Assembly (NCBI GenBank): GCA_900660155.1
Contig: CABFPE010000177.1
Location: 309,247-373,246 of the forward strand
Reading direction: 5' to 3'
DNA: 64,000 bases
Source: Hofstenia miamia
Taxonomy: Eukaryota > Xenacoelomorpha > Acoela > Hofsteniidae
A program made the position numbers and the translations under genes. The notes under the pieces are model-generated. The model saw only the letters and a list, made by a program, of their open reading frames with translations, did not search any database and was not told the DNA's origin. Shown here piece after piece: positions 42,201-55,700 of the stretch (the first letter of the stretch is position 1; each line of letters begins with the position of its first letter).

Positions 42201-45200
42201 ATGTATGGCTCATGTAACAGCTTATTTTGACTACCAGTTTCTTCAGTGATTAAAATTTATACGTTATTTACTTAAAGATTGTTCCTAAATTTATAAATTG
42301 CTGTTACTGTATTGCTCAGAGGCTGATCTACATATCCGACTAGGGACAGTCAATTCACCACATAACCTGCTAAAAATAATTGCACTCTGCCTGCGCAGGC
42401 TAAAAAAATTCCCAATATTTTATAATTTTCCACACATCAGTATGGCAGTAGCAGTAGCACAAATACGAGAAAGTAATATGCCCTGTGAACCCCCTAAAAT
42501 CCGCGTCCGACTATTAGAAAACAATAACCTAAGCATGAATTTTGATTCTATAGCCAAAAGTAACCATTATTGTCATATTTTTCATACCAAATTAGATTTT
42601 GGATCTTTTAATGAAATTAATTGATAATTTTTTGGATATAAATATACACTAACTCAATGGACAAGCATATAACAAGTGATCCAAATTCTAGATTCCTAGC
42701 TGGAGGTTCTAAAAAACGTCATAGTCAAACATCCCACCAAAATCTATTCAATAAATCTTTATATACATGCATGTTGATAATCATTGGATACTGCAGTATA
42801 AATTTCGTGTATTTTCTTGAATAAAGATTTCACATGAAGTCAAGAAACTTCCATCAAATTTATAGATAAATTAAATTTACATTCATCGTCCTTTAGTCAT
42901 TTAAAATTGCTCCTGTAGCTGTCCACATAAATTAATTACTTCAATGACACACTCAATTTTAGCAAAATATTACAATTAAATTGGTCACAAGTAGAAAAAC
43001 ATTAGCGGAAAATACATTTAATGCACAATGATTCACTTATATTACGTTTGTAATGACGAAGTAGGTAAGCATGATAAAAGGGCAAATAGAATTACCGTCC
43101 GTTTCACATTTGTCGGCGGAATTTTCGCCGCATTTGAAAGTGTGACATGGTTGTTTGACAAATTGGGATTTGACAATTTAACTACTTGATTGATAAATAG
43201 ATCAAGGTGAGTTGCGAAAACTTTTAAATTTGCGATGAAAATAAAGCGATTGCTCTAATTTTATAATTGAAGCGCGCTTTCTAAAAACTGGGCTGCAATT
43301 TATAAACGGTCGGTCTTCAAAAAGCAACAAAGTAGCTTCTGTTAGTGTTAAAATCAAACTTAAACAATAAAATATGATGCGTGTTGACAAATGCAGATTC
43401 TCTGCTGCGTTTTGATGATTGAAACTAAGTTGACAAATCATGCACCAATTATAGTGTTAATATTTCAGGTATAGTGTTACAAAAAGAGCTTTAGTATTCG
43501 TAGTTTAAAGTAGACGTTCAGACGAAATTTAAACTAAAACTGCAATAAATCGCTGCGTACTTGAAGATCTAAATGACACATTATCTATCCATTTAGGCGT
43601 TTTTGGGAGGTGCTTTAATTATCCATCTTCAAGACGTTCTTAATAGGTGCATCGATAAAGTGTGAAACAGATAATTAATATAAGTGGCATTGTGTCTCCT
43701 TAGCATTTGCGGATGTATTAATCTCTAAACAAAACTATTCGTCTGCTATTAAAATAAATGTGGGCAGTTCTAGCTTTAATTTCCGATCCGTTTTAACGTC
43801 AGGTTTCTAAAATGCCCCATCAGTTAATTCTCGAGAATGGAAAGAAATTGTGAATAAATTTAAATCGATTTTAATATGCATAATGAACTGTTGTGCAGAA
43901 TATTGCTAAAAAGCACCAATCATTTTGGTGTTATGTAAAATGTTTAAAGCAAACTGCATTGGATATACAACTAAAAAACTAGCCTTGTTTATACATAGAT
44001 AATTAATTGCTCAGCTTTTGCTTTTTCATGCAAAATTATAGCATTTTAGACCTCATAATTCTTGTGATTTTTATAATCTTATCCTTAAATGACTAATAAA
44101 TGGCAGGAAGAACTATAAGCACATGACTCAACGAAATTATCGAGCTAAATCTGGTAGGCGAGACCAGCTGAGCTTAAAAGTTTGGGCTTAAAGCAACGCG
44201 GCCTATTCTCAGAGTGCGCTTACCTATAAAAATCGAAAAAATCATAGACATAATTTTAGGCTTTTGGCAAATAAAATATGAAAAAATACATGCTATTTTT
44301 CTGTTAAATGATGTGTAGATAAGTTCTAGTATTTGCACGAATTGTAAATAAAATTTTTATACTACCCAATTTTATTCTTTCGAAAATGTAGAAGTAGAGA
44401 AGTGAAATAATTTGTAACGAAATTAAAGTAAATTTCGGTTGTTATGAACCTTCGCTTAAATTGTATCTACTCATTCGGACACTCCTTTATCATGCAATGC
44501 TTTCAGATTTTGGACCTTTATTAGATTTTGGCCACGCAAATTTTTTTCAACAATCATAAGAAAAACTTAGAAAATTTTTGGACTTTTTATGGTTAAGCTA
44601 TGCATCGCGTGCTCCACTTGAACAAACCAAACTGTATAATAAAGCGAAGAACACTGAAAAGAAAAAATTTAGTAAAAAAACAATTTATTCAAAATTCAGA
44701 TAAAGTTAACCTAATACGATCCCAGTACATATAATCAGCTCATGCATTTTGCACATGCAACCATCTGGAAGAGATTTCAAACTCAATCTGAATACCTAAG
44801 GTCCGAATTCATTTCCGCATTAAATTCTCTATTTGCTTGGACACACAACACGCATCACACTTAGACAAACTCAGTAAAGGATACAAAATATTAGTAACGG
44901 AAAGATGCGGGGATAAAGTATCGAATTAAATACTATAAATTAACGAAATTAATAAAATTTTAAATATCAAGTACTTTAGAAATGATTATGTTCACGCAAG
45001 TAATATGTATAAGTCAATTCACCACAGAACCTAAAAAATGCCATCAATAGACAATAGCAGGCGCCCCCTATTCGCAATTATGGGAAATGGAAAAGGTCAT
45101 CTAAATACTTGTATCACTTAACAAATTGAATTGTGGATAAACTTCTTAATGTCTATAGTCCTGGGAATAGTGTCAATCCATCAAAATTTCTGATACAATT

Positions 45201-48200
45201 CCTACAGATCTCAGACATAAGCCTACTGGTACCAAACAAGCAGTCATTGTCGGAAGAGAGTCTTAGGTATAACTTATTGATCTAATGTCAGTGAGTCCCA
45301 CCATTTATAATTGTGTTCAAATCTCAGTTATTTATAAACATGTCCAAATCATTAGTGCAAAGTTTTAACATTACAAAAAAACGAGATCCAATAATGCTAC
45401 TGAAAATCATTTGAGTTCATTTTTTAATGGACCTGAGACCAGTATGGAATTATGATAATAACTAAGAACCTAGAACCAGTTGATAGTTTATTATTTAATG
45501 GCGTACTTGTATCTCAGCCGGACATGGGTGCTTTTTAAATTTTTTAGTAATAGGATAAATTTCCTGACGCCAACATCCATTATGACGTCAAAGCACTAGA
45601 TTAACGTTTTTTTTATTCTCTTCTTAAAAGTTAAAAAAGCTCGACTGAGATCAGATTAAGTCGTTTTCAACAATTTTTGTTTTAACTGGACTAATTTTGG
45701 AGGAAGTAAATAGACATCTGAGACTAGATGTATTGGAACCAAATCTAACTGGACCAAGTAGAACTGGGACTATTAAATTCTATAGATGTTCCGGCAAAAT
45801 CTTTATATTAAATATCTATTGTAACTTTAATTAAAGAAACATTTACCTATCAAAACTGAACTTAGCGAAATCAGATATATACACCTTGTGAAAGTTACAA
45901 ATGTGTTTGCTAATTTCAATTTTTTTCAATTTAGCACATTTCGTAGGATCCACTCGGCTAGAAATTTTGAACTGTAATTGGGAGAAATCTTTTAGATCAT
46001 TCAAAATTAGGGGTTTTCGAAGAAGTCCACCTTTAGGTATGGGAAGACTCTTTTCTAAAAAGGATACCGTTAGTCTATTCACGTGGACTCTAAATAAAAA
46101 TATTTATTTGAGGATAAAAATTAAATGTAGAGGTTTCGATGAGAATCGGGTTTCCATGGATACATGACCTACAAACATAAATGGCAAAATTACATTTTTG
46201 GCTCACTCCAATTTTCTAGAATTTCATTTAATAAGTCATCACTTCTAAAATTTATAACTCACACTGTTAAGAGGAAATCAAAGGGAAGAATATTTTTTAG
46301 TGAAGGCTATACGTAATTGTTTCAAAGGAGGTTGACATAGATTGGCAGTGTCATTCATCAAGGTGTATCAACTGATAGTTAACTATCAACTTTTTGAATC
46401 ACTATATGCCATTCGTCTATCCCGTCCAATGATGAAAATATCAAACTATAAACCCAATTGTTGATGATTTCATTTAAATAAAAATAAAAAACAAATCTAG
46501 AGAATTAATAAGCCGAACGTCTTTTCTAATAAATTGAGTACAGTTAATTTTTGTAACAAATAGCAAAAAAGCCCTAGCCCTGGCCCTCAATTAAAGATGA
46601 CAAAATCTAAGATGAACGCCCAAATTTGTTCTTGCTTCATTTGCAATAATTTTAAAAATTATTATTGTAACAAGTTTGGTGCCAAATTCTACTGAATTTA
46701 CATCGTTGGAAACCATTTGGTTGAGTATATGCTTCGCTTAATATATTCAATCCCAAAGGTATTAGTGCATTAAATTAAGATTCGGAAGCTACAACATTTT
46801 TAAAATAGACTTGTTTCTACTTGAGAACATTGATATACTTACGATCAATGAATGTCAAAAATCAATTATTGTTATTGGAACGATCTCAAAGATAGGAAAA
46901 AAATTTGAAATTTCCAAGAACCCGATTTATCCTCTATAATTACTCAAGTTTCGAAATATTTAAACAGAATTATAATACACTTTAGTAAACAATGAAAGGA
47001 AGCGTTTATAAAATTTGCGAACACTACAACGATTTTAAAGACCTGTAGCTAATTGAATAATGAATTAATTTCCTTTTAATAGATTAAAACGCGCAGAAGA
47101 TGAATTTTGATAAAAGCATGAATATTTAAATTCCAATTTCGTCTGAACAAGTGATTTGAAATTGACGCGTATTTGATCTTAATTGACAGAAAATTACCTG
47201 CATAACGATTCCAGTAACGGTTGCCATATTTGACGGTGAATAGGATGTTAGGAGTACCTCTAAATTATTCAGATATTAATTATGAGTTCATTTTTTTATC
47301 CAAGGTAAGGAGCAATCTAGTAGCAAATGAACTCTAAAATCCTACACCTTTTTTGAATTACATAGCAACGAATAACTCGACATTTAATACTAAAATATTG
47401 GAAACAAACGCTGTTTCCCTTTATTTTAAATAAAGAATTTTATTCCATATGTGAAAACCGAGGTGAAATAGTAATTGCATATAGAGAAACTGAATTAGGT
47501 GAAGTCAGTTTAAAAATTCAAGACCAAAACAATTTTTAACAAAGTATCAAAAAACTTTTGATTAAGAATGATGAAGTATAGACTAGTTATGTTCATATAA
47601 TTATTTTCGAGTTTTTTTTGTTATATTCTAGAGCAAAAAACTTTTTTAGTTTGTCCACAATATGAGCAATTTATTATTTTATTAAACAAATAATTCGACT
47701 TTTGTTAAATTTACATTTTTCACATTACATGTGTTCGGATGATCGAGTCGGTCGATAAGTTTGACTGGATTTAGTATAAGGAAAAGACGATTCTGCTCTG
47801 ATTTTTAATACAGTTAAGGATATTCCAATCATGCATCTAATCTCTACATAACTGAATTAGCAACTCATTTGCTTCAAAAGTGCACGCCATATTCATTAGT
47901 GTGTGGTCTTAGAAAAACCCTCTCAATTGAAATTGCTTTGCTATACTCTATATGAGCCGCACGCTGGACAGCGTACGCCTTGTTATCCATAAGGGCATAC
48001 ATACCCTTGGTACCCAGAGGGATACAAAAAATTCAATTATCTAACGGTTAAAAGATGGGTACTATTTTTATGAAAAATACGTATTATTGTACAATTAAGA
48101 TCATGTTTGATTTATCGTTTTTAAAATTTGAAAAGGAATTACTAGTAAAGAAGTTTAAGTTTAGATTACTATGCAGTTTCAGATATGCATTACACTACAA

Positions 48201-48637
48201 AACCCTTATGCTGAGATTTGAATCGTGTTTTACATTTTACTTATTGAGTTTAGAATAAGTGACTTATTAATTGGGATACAAAACAAAGCCAATTTCTAAA
48301 TGAACATATAACCAAGCAGAAAGAAATTTCCTGACCCACAATTCCCTTATGAAAAATTAATTAGAATTTAAGGTCAAACGATTTCAATAAATATAAATCT
48401 TAATGGAAATCAGCGCTCTTGATAAAAACCATAAGTTGATTACAGATAAAGAAGTGAATAAAAGAATATGCAATTGTCTGAGTATTACACAACAGTAAAG
48501 GGTCCTTGTGTGATAGTTTTAAACCTGCTCTTTTAGTATAAAAGTGTATGTATAATACTACTTACAGCAGAAAACATAAGCTGCACCGTGGTTAAATCCT
48601 ATGAGCTACTGGCTAATTGCTTCCAAATATTTTCTGT

Positions 48638-48691
<54 letters not shown>

Positions 48692-49693
48692 ATATGTTTT
48701 CTATACAATCAATTGCACCTTTGGTGAAGACTATATTGGATATAGTAACAGGCAACTAAGCAGAAGAATAAAAGAACACGAAACTAAGTCAACACTATCA
48801 GAACACCTAAAAACATGTGGACTAAATTATGACATAAAAATTTTAAAATCAAAAATTCCCAAAAATATAAAAATAATCGAAAGTATATACATAAGATCAA
48901 CGCTAGGCTTAGGATTTTATTGAGTATTCAATNTATAAATACCAATGTGATGATAAGAGGCATTGTATTTGTTAAACTTAGTCGGAAAATAACAGGGCAC
49001 TTTGCGACTGTTTTCCTCGAATGTATATTAGACAAAGTCCTTTTACTAACTCTTTTTCAAGAAACATGTGTGATATAGAAAGTTCACTCTCTTGTAAACT
49101 TTTGTATAATGGCAGGCTGCTTTGCATGGCCTCGCATGTAATTAATGCAGGTGTGTAACAGCGCCTTCTGTTTAATGCCAGGAGATATACGACTTAAGAA
49201 CTTCATCTTCAGAAATTGAAAGATGCCCAAGAATGGCATTATCCAACTATTTGGATAGCTTTATTATGTCACATGCTAGTGGAATTTCATCATTCTTGTT
49301 ATACCTTTTTTCTGTAAGATTTCAGAGCGATATTGAAGAAATTCTTTAACCCCACTCAGTAGTAAGTAATTCTAGGACGTTTAATTTTTCTACTGGTGCA
49401 TAATGGCAGGCTGCTTTGCATGTCATTCTTTGCAATTAATAAAGGTTTGGAACAGCGCCTTCTGTTGAATGCCAGTAGATATGTGACTACATCAGTTATT
49501 ACTGACTTAAGAACTCTTTCTTCTTTAGGAATCAAAAGATGCCCAAAAATGGCATTGTCCAAGTATATGGTTTGCTTTTTGTCACATATTAGTGGAATTT
49601 CATCATTTTTGTCATNNNNNNNNTATATATAATGGCAGAAAAGTTGTATCATACATACAATTTTATACTAATACATATACATATGTACATATA

Positions 49694-49734
<41 letters not shown>

Positions 49735-52700
49735 TTTCAAATCTGAATCTTCCAAATTTCTTTCAATAGTGGTATGATATTTATATTTATTAGTATTTAT
49801 AAATAGCTCAGAGGGTTGTCTTTGATATTTACTGCACAAGATTCCTTTCGTTAAGGATTCATGCCTAATCATCATTAGACTTCAGCGAGATATGACATGT
49901 TTATTCCTTAATCGTAATGAATAATTCCCCCTTTCTTTATTCTCATAACTGATCAACTGATTTATAGTTAACGATCTTGGCATTCTGATCAGAAACGTCT
50001 ATTAAAATTTGATAGATTTCAATCGTGCTGCACAAGGATGATTTTAAACAAGACGGTGATATTTAAAGCAAAAATTTTAAATTTAAGAAACCCCACACAA
50101 ATGATAATCAAGGTTTTATTCAAATTTCAGGTGAATAAAATAAATACTTTGCATAGATTTCTTGTATTCTACATTGCTTTGTACAATCTATATAAACTAA
50201 AAAGTAAAATGTAGTATGTATACAGGTTGTTTTATAGAGAAATTAACAAAAACTTACGTTAAAAAGACATCTAAGATGAAAAGAGATTTAACAGTAAAAA
50301 TTTTTGATTCCAAATATGAGGTATTACTTGAATTACAAATAGTCCAGCGATTCGATTCAAGTATCCACTAAACAGAATTTTACAATATTGTAAGTTAGAG
50401 GAAGAAGAAAACTTACCTTTTTGTTACTGGGCGTTAGTGAGGAATCGGCATCGAGTAACAATTCTAAAAATCACAACTTAAATAAGCTGTATGAACGATA
50501 GTTGAGTCAAAGCAAATACTTGTTCATACTTTGTTTGTAGTTGATCCATCAAGCTACATAAATCTCTTGCATATGCGCGCATATATATATATATATAAGA
50601 AACGCATGAATTTCGACAAAAAATCATTACATATTAAAATGCTGTTACCATATATATTTTCCAAATGCATTTGCTTTAAAGTAGCAAGCAGTTAATAAAA
50701 CAGTTTCAAACTAATTTTGGTTTGAAAGATGAATGCAATTGATTTCTGTTACCCACTCAAAATGGTGCACATCAAATATAATTAAGTCATGCGTAGAAGC
50801 ACAATAGGTCAGCGGTTGGTTGCCTGAAATAATCATATATTGACAACAGACGTAGTGATTATAAGTCATTGCATTAATAAAATTTAGTCACAATTTTGCA
50901 TAATTCATTTAACAAATTAACTGGTTTTCAAACGCATTGTAATTACAAATGTCTGATTCGTCATACTAAGTTAGTCCAACATTTAAAGCAAACACAGAAT
51001 ATTTTAAAATGCAAATACAATACTTATAAGACGCATAGCACAATTAAAAATCAATGTGATTTACCATACATGTCTTGATGATTAAAAAACCTGATCAAAC
51101 CTGATTTAAGTTGATACAGCGCTATTGGTTACCTTAAAGTACGTTTTTCTATTTAGAGGCACAAATCGCTTCCGAATATTTTCTAATTATTTTATCAAAG
51201 CCCATTAGGAATGTTAATCCTTTATGGTAAATGTGCCTTCTATGTAAGACAAATGAGAGTTAGAGTACATCGGCATGCTCTACTTGAAGTACATAAACAT
51301 GTTAAATATTTTTGAAATTAATTCAAATTATCCCTATAATAAAGGTTAATTCAGGCGAACATGAGTTTAAAATCCCATACCGCCTCATCCTTTGAGAATC
51401 TCGTGAACAGCTTAAGCTTAAGCTTAAAACAATTTACTTGCCTAGCAACTGCCAGGGACTTTTCGAAATATTAATACATGGTGAGGCCTTAGATTGAAAA
51501 ATGGATTTTTACGTGTCAGCTTAGTCAGTATTTTTTGTATTACCAAAAATGTGTAAATTTTGTAAATTAGCATACATGGATGTAGGTCTATGAAAAATAG
51601 TAGTGTAGGCAAATTGACTAAAAGCCTTTGAAGCTAAAAATTAAATTATAGCTGGGCTGTCATTATCTCTCTAAATTATTTTAAACAATTCTTATTCATA
51701 TATAAATTTCGAAGGCTAATTTAATTTAAACTTGAAGGAAAGAGCAGACGAAGCGAATGCAAAATTCTCCTCATCTTACTTGTGCGTAATTAAAATATCA
51801 TTATATCAATTCTTTGATTGTGTTTGAGATTGATGCCTGATTATGGTAAACTTTTAAGGATTGATAATTTGATGAACTTTGGTTAGAATACATGGAGTCT
51901 CTTATAATGTATCACACTATCAGCAATAACATCAAAACTATATATATATGCATCCACAAATCAAAAATAGAAATATGGGTAAAACCATAAAACTAAATAT
52001 AAAATTATTTAAAAACATAAAACAATTTAAATTTACAAAAAATTTCCGTTAAAAAATGCTATCTATATTTGTTAATTATAATTTTCCATTGCCATTAAGT
52101 GAGAAATAGTAGAAAATCGGAAACTCAATCTTGGCAAAAAAATTGAATTTTCAAATAAGACAAGTACGTTTAAGTATTTTTAAACATTTTAATTGATGAC
52201 TCACGTGACTTATTTACATAAATAACCTTGCCTACCTGACCAAATGTGAACATGATTAGGACATAAGTAGTTACATAGGCTAAAATTTTTGTCTCAATAT
52301 AGTGTAAATATGTTCTTACGGCGAAATTTACACTATTTTGAGCCAAAAATATTAGCTTATGTAATTAAAATATAGTAACTACTTAGTGTTCTAATAACCG
52401 TGTTCGACTTTGGTATGATAGGGTAGCCCTATGTAACGATATTTTTGGAATGTATGGCTTTATTTGCCAAATGAGTCACTGAGTCACTTAAAGTACCCAA
52501 AAAATACTTATACGTACCGGCCGTTTTTGCACTATTTCTCAATTCAACAGCAGTGATAGGCCTCTCTATGATATTCTATGTAAGCATAGCCCTAATGCAT
52601 ATGTTACTTGGATCAAATTTGTGAAGAACATTATTCTTCTCAAATTAAGAACAACCTGTGATTAAGGAGTCAGTACAATGTATTCTGATTTGACGTATTG

Positions 52701-55700
52701 AGTTAAATCTCGATAATTTCGCAGACGAAAATTGATTTCATTAAATTCTTTGTACTATGCAGAATGATGTATGCAAATTGGCAGTTGTCATGGAGAACAA
52801 TTTTCTGTCCCAATACATAGTTGTTACAGAATAAATTGAAATAAATCTATATTGACTGAATTGGAAAGATTCAATTCCACCGATAAATACAGCAACACCA
52901 TTGTCTTAATTTTTTTACATGGATAGAGTTTCAAGAAACTAATTGCCAATCATTTAATCAAGAAAACCAAGGAGCAATAACCTCGATACATCGTTAGTAA
53001 TGAATTAATATCAACGTACTTGATAAATTCCATCTTAGAAACTTATTTTAAATCACTTTCAATTAAAGCAAGGCAACTTAACTATGAAAAGTTTAGATTT
53101 AACTCAATAACCTTGCAATATGAGCAGAGCCCCAATCATTTATAAAAATTTTTTAGTAAATGGTGGCTTAGAATTGGTTAGTTTTATCTTCAAGCTGCTT
53201 ATATATTTCTAGAAAAGGTTTAGCACAACTATAGTAAACTCAAAATGGAGTATTTGCATAATTATGGCACTTAGAAAGCCTTTCTCAAAAAGAATATTCC
53301 CAATGGGCTGGAGTAAGCCAGGCAGGTCAGGTAGATCATTCTAAATTGAGTAGGCATGAGGCAAAACCATTGAGTTGAGAGAGACAGAATCAACAAATTG
53401 CAAATTTTAGAGTTTGTAAAACTTCCATACTTGATATCAATTGGATCTACGTAGAAATATAGTCTAATTTTGAAAAAAATAATTACCACATATTTTTAGA
53501 TCTTGTTAAACTAGAGTGCAATTAGTCTGGTATACTTCATAAAATATTGGTTTTATAAGCTTTTAAAGTTAAAATTAAATTTAACTTTATACTATTACAA
53601 TTAAGGTTCCTATTAATTATCTAGTGGTAATACTATAAAAGCACTTAAAAATGATTCGATGTCTTCTAAATCAAAGAATTTGAAGATTTTGCAGTGGAGG
53701 TGTAATATACCGCAAATCGTACAAAATTAATGTGGGGAAATGGAATAACGCAGAATATTTGGATGGAATTTATTGGGTCAGGCAATGTGTGGCACTAGAA
53801 TAAAAGACGTGGATTTATATGGGGCAGTTTATCACGTGATTGGAGGATGGTGTATTTTTGTTCTGTATATTGTTGGTATCTTTTCCAATGGTTACCGCCA
53901 ATTTGGGTAGCATTTCTCTAACCACTAGATCGGTGAAAGTGACACACTTGACTTTAATGAAAAAACTCATTCATCATTCAGTACCGAACATTTGAGCAGA
54001 AATTTCAACCGCCGATTATGGTTATTTTCAAATTGAATATAAAAAGTTAAAATTTTTCTTTTGGCCTGAATATTTCAAACTGAAAAGCTTCCTCTCCAAG
54101 TTTTTGTAAAGAAGTAACGAAGAATCTAATATTACATTGGCAAAAAGTTGATTCAACAATTAAAGTGAATATAATGTGAACCATTTACTCTAGACATTAT
54201 ATATTGTTCGGATTTTGTATATTTCTTCATCTGCACACACCAATGGAATAAAAACAGTTAAGACGGGTTCTATGTTATATACTTCAATAGAGCCTTATGG
54301 AAAACTTTATAATCAATTTGCTAAAACGGTATTAAAAACAAAAGTTTTGTGTTTATCTAGTAAGATAGTGAATTCGCGATTGGTGAACTTTTTATCGTGA
54401 TACAGTCCCGCTATCTTACAAATCTCAATGACATTGAATGAATGAATTCGCATCAAATGGAATGACGAAATAAAATTAGGACTTTGTAGAACATCTGCAT
54501 GGTGAAATAAAACTAGGGCTGGTATGTGATGTGCCATTAATCTACGGGGGGCAAATGAAAGATTTTGGTTCGCACGGTTGTTAACTACGCAATTTAATAA
54601 AGATTAACGCTTGCACTTAAATAAATTTGTTTGGTTGAAGATCCGCTACATACATACGTGTTCAATACATTATGTTCACTATCCATGTAAAGTAAATTCT
54701 TGTAATTAAACACCTAAATAAAGAACATGCTCGGTGAAATTCATATAATTAACCTCATGGGCAAAATTAACGGCACGACTTCGGACCTTTTGTAAATGGT
54801 AATAATATGTAAGCTAAAACAATATACTCATTGTTGTTGATGATTTTCAAAGAAACCTGTTGATATATACATGCACATGTTACAGTAAGATTGTGTAATT
54901 AGGAATTTCGTGAAATCCCTAAAATTTCACTGAATTCGTGAAATTGCTGTTTCACTTAAAATTGTCATAAAACAACTAAGTCACTGTTATTTACACGAAA
55001 CGATGTTCTTAATTGATTATTAACTTAATTTAGTCTTAAGAAAATATACCTTAAAAAAATATTTTTCTTTTGAATAACGTTTTACTAATACCTATAGTGG
55101 TTAGCCATTGGAAGCGTATTTACCATGAGTGGAAGTCATTGGTTCGAACTGATCGGCTTTGACAGCCTTCCCTGTGAAATGTACTTGTTGATAAATATCA
55201 CGGTATATATCATGATATTGATAGTAGGTCGCTGCGGTAGGCCTTAAGGTTCGAGCAGAGTTGAAACCCTAACTTACGAATTAGAGTCGAGTTACAAATG
55301 TATATAGACTGTTTTCTTGTTAGAGTAAGCTATATATAACTCTGCTACTCTCTAAATATACAAAATGATGGGAAAAACCAAGACTGATAGTTCGGAATTA
55401 GAGAAAAAGGTGAACGTTCAATGAATCTTCGACATTAAAGCCAAAAATCGAAGAAAAATAGATCCATTCTACCCAATATCGAATTGGTTTCGAGTACTCG
55501 AAATGTCGAGTTGAGTTGGAGTACTTGCAGTGGCCTAATTTATAAATATCAACCGACATTTTTCACCCTTCCGTGAAAATTTACAACCCCTAGAGGACAT
55601 ATATTTATAATCATGATTGTAATAAAGAGACTTAATCCTAATCAATTCCACTTTTGTTATGAAGCTGTGCAAAGAATTTAGGTCTTAGTCCAAGATGGTT

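Noticed and set aside
43088-43175. EGF-like exon candidate reading CGENSADKC between ligand-binding and cysteine-rich exons
   Set aside because: An in-frame stop lies just upstream with no AG between it and the candidate, and the flanking exons already join in phase without it.
43202-43441. Minus-strand open frame with a hydrophobic stretch, possible signal peptide exon
   Set aside because: It lies downstream of ligand-binding exons in gene order and its borders do not fit; composition is that of random AT-rich sequence.
49356-49652. 98-codon minus-strand frame as an intact gene
   Set aside because: It runs through a run of Ns and lies in one unit of a diverged tandem repeat; treated as a repeat with possible coding ancestry.
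53271-53489. Minus-strand open frame of 72 codons
   Set aside because: No similarity to the Eph ligand-binding domain in any frame, no matching splice phases.
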